5,471 nucleotides of DNA from positions 1-5,471 of the forward strand of contig QEUW01000480.1 in NCBI GenBank assembly GCA_003577005.1. The letters are read 5' to 3'. Shown here in pieces: positions 4,875 to 5,471 of this stretch. The notes beneath the pieces were generated by a model. It was not told the origin of the DNA. It saw only the letters and a list, made by a program, of their open reading frames with translations, and made no database searches. The position numbers and the translations under genes were made by a program. The DNA is from Chloroflexota bacterium (GTDB taxonomy: Bacteria; Chloroflexota; Anaerolineae; Caldilineales; Caldilineaceae). Numbering within the stretch: the first letter of the stretch is position 1; each line of letters begins with the position of its first letter.

Positions 4875-5471
4875 TTGAAAACGAACTGGGTGCGTCAAAA
4901 ACTACAGGCTGGGGAAGCAACCCTCGGCACATTTGTTGGGCTGGGCAGCCCCAATGTCGCTGAACTGCTGGCCCATGCCGGCTTCGATTGGCTGGTCATC
5001 GAGACCGAGCACAACGGGCTCGATTCTGCCGAGATCGAGCAGATGCTCATGGCGATGAACGGTACTGATGCTATCCCCATCATTCGGATCCCGGCCGCCA
5101 ATCACTTTTTTATTCAGCGAGCGCTCGATATGGGCGGCCTGGGGATCCTGGCCCCCATGGTCAGATCGGCCGCGGAGGCCGCGGCGATCGTCCGCACCAC
5201 TCGCTACCCACCCGCCGGCACCCGCAGCTTTGGGCCGCTGCGCGCCTCGCGTTACACCTTTGACAATGCCGATTACTTTGCGCGCGCCAACGAGAACATT
5301 TTGGTGATTCTCATTCTGGAGACTAAGGAAGCAGTCGCCGATCTAGAGGCTATTCTGTCCGTGCCAGGGGTAGACGGCATCTATCTGGGGCCATTTGATC
5401 TCTGCTTGTCCCTGGGCCTCGATCCCATGCAACAGCCCTTCCCAGAGGTCGAAACGATTGTCGAGCGTGCC
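4875..5471 (+). CDS. HpcH/HpaI-family class II aldolase, partial at the window end
   Basis: This is a metal-dependent pyruvate aldolase. Relatives split 2-keto-3-deoxy sugar acids or 4-hydroxy-2-oxo acids into pyruvate and an aldehyde, for example HpaI, GarL and RhmA. The 199 visible codons cover most of the roughly 250-residue TIM barrel; the C-terminal end lies beyond the window. Family residues are all present: His46 in E-T-E-H (base), Arg71 in I-I-R-I-P (pyruvate binding), Asp85 in A-L-D-M-G, and metal ligands Glu149 in L-I-L-E-T and Asp175 in G-P-F-D-L. These match HpaI His45, Arg70, Asp84, Glu149 and Asp175. The start is TTG 4875: no ATG precedes the conserved part, the in-frame TGA of the dehydrogenase lies at 4857-4859, GGGG (4863-4866) sits 8 bases ahead, and the resulting N-terminus aligns with the family. 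GTG 4890 is the alternative. The gene is 15 bases behind the dehydrogenase, so the pair is translationally close. Confidence 0.93.
   Translation, partial: MKTNWVRQKLQAGEATLGTFVGLGSPNVAELLAHAGFDWLVIETEHNGLDSAEIEQMLMAMNGTDAIPIIRIPAANHFFIQRALDMGGLGILAPMVRSAAEAAAIVRTTRYPPAGTRSFGPLRASRYTFDNADYFARANENILVILILETKEAVADLEAILSVPGVDGIYLGPFDLCLSLGLDPMQQPFPEVETIVERA

Noticed and set aside
1..5471. CRISPR array, tRNA, rRNA, insertion sequence or known riboswitch
   Set aside because: No regularly spaced direct repeats, no cloverleaf-like segment, no transposase frame and no recognised riboswitch core were seen on either strand.

Overview
The window is bacterial: genes are dense, a divergent regulator/operon arrangement is visible, Shine-Dalgarno sites are recognisable, and GC content is moderate to high in genes and lower in the spacers. 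The style of the proteins suggests an environmental carbohydrate-degrading bacterium. These are a GH4 enzyme of the alpha-galactosidase/alpha-galacturonidase type, a FadR-subfamily GntR regulator, an HpaI-type aldolase, and a decayed C39-like peptidase locus with a small upstream partner. My best guess is Chloroflexota, but this rests on general family resemblance, not on a marker gene.

Left part (1-1310): a decaying locus on the minus strand. A C39-like papain-fold peptidase frame (796 down to 293) keeps Cys, His and Asp candidates for its catalytic triad but carries one in-frame TAG at 638-640. Upstream of it (1101-797) is a short conserved-looking N-terminal piece that changes reading frame after about 50 residues. 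A good rho-independent terminator for this strand lies at 182-145. The ends of this part (1-144, 1102-1310) hold no gene I can support.

Middle (1311-2359): an intact GntR/FadR-type repressor on the minus strand, and a 332-base divergent control region. This region has a strong plus-strand promoter (TTGACA, 18-base spacer, TATACT), a plausible minus-strand promoter whose -35 box overlaps it, and a TTGAC-N4-GTCAA dyad on the shared -35 region. It also has an exact 15-base inverted repeat, with one copy at the predicted start of transcription and the other 157 bp downstream, plus a partial third copy in the promoter spacer. I read these repeats as operators of the GntR protein.

Right part (2360-5471): three plus-strand genes. 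They encode an NAD- and Mn-dependent glycosidase (GH4), a D-isomer-specific 2-hydroxyacid dehydrogenase, and a class II HpcH/HpaI-type aldolase that starts at TTG and is cut by the window end. Together they fit a sugar-acid route. GH4 would release a uronic acid or related sugar, the aldolase would split a 2-keto-3-deoxy acid into pyruvate plus an aldehyde, and the dehydrogenase would interconvert a 2-keto and a 2-hydroxy acid, with the GntR protein sensing an acid of the route. The families are clear from sequence; substrates, reaction order and inducer are inference.
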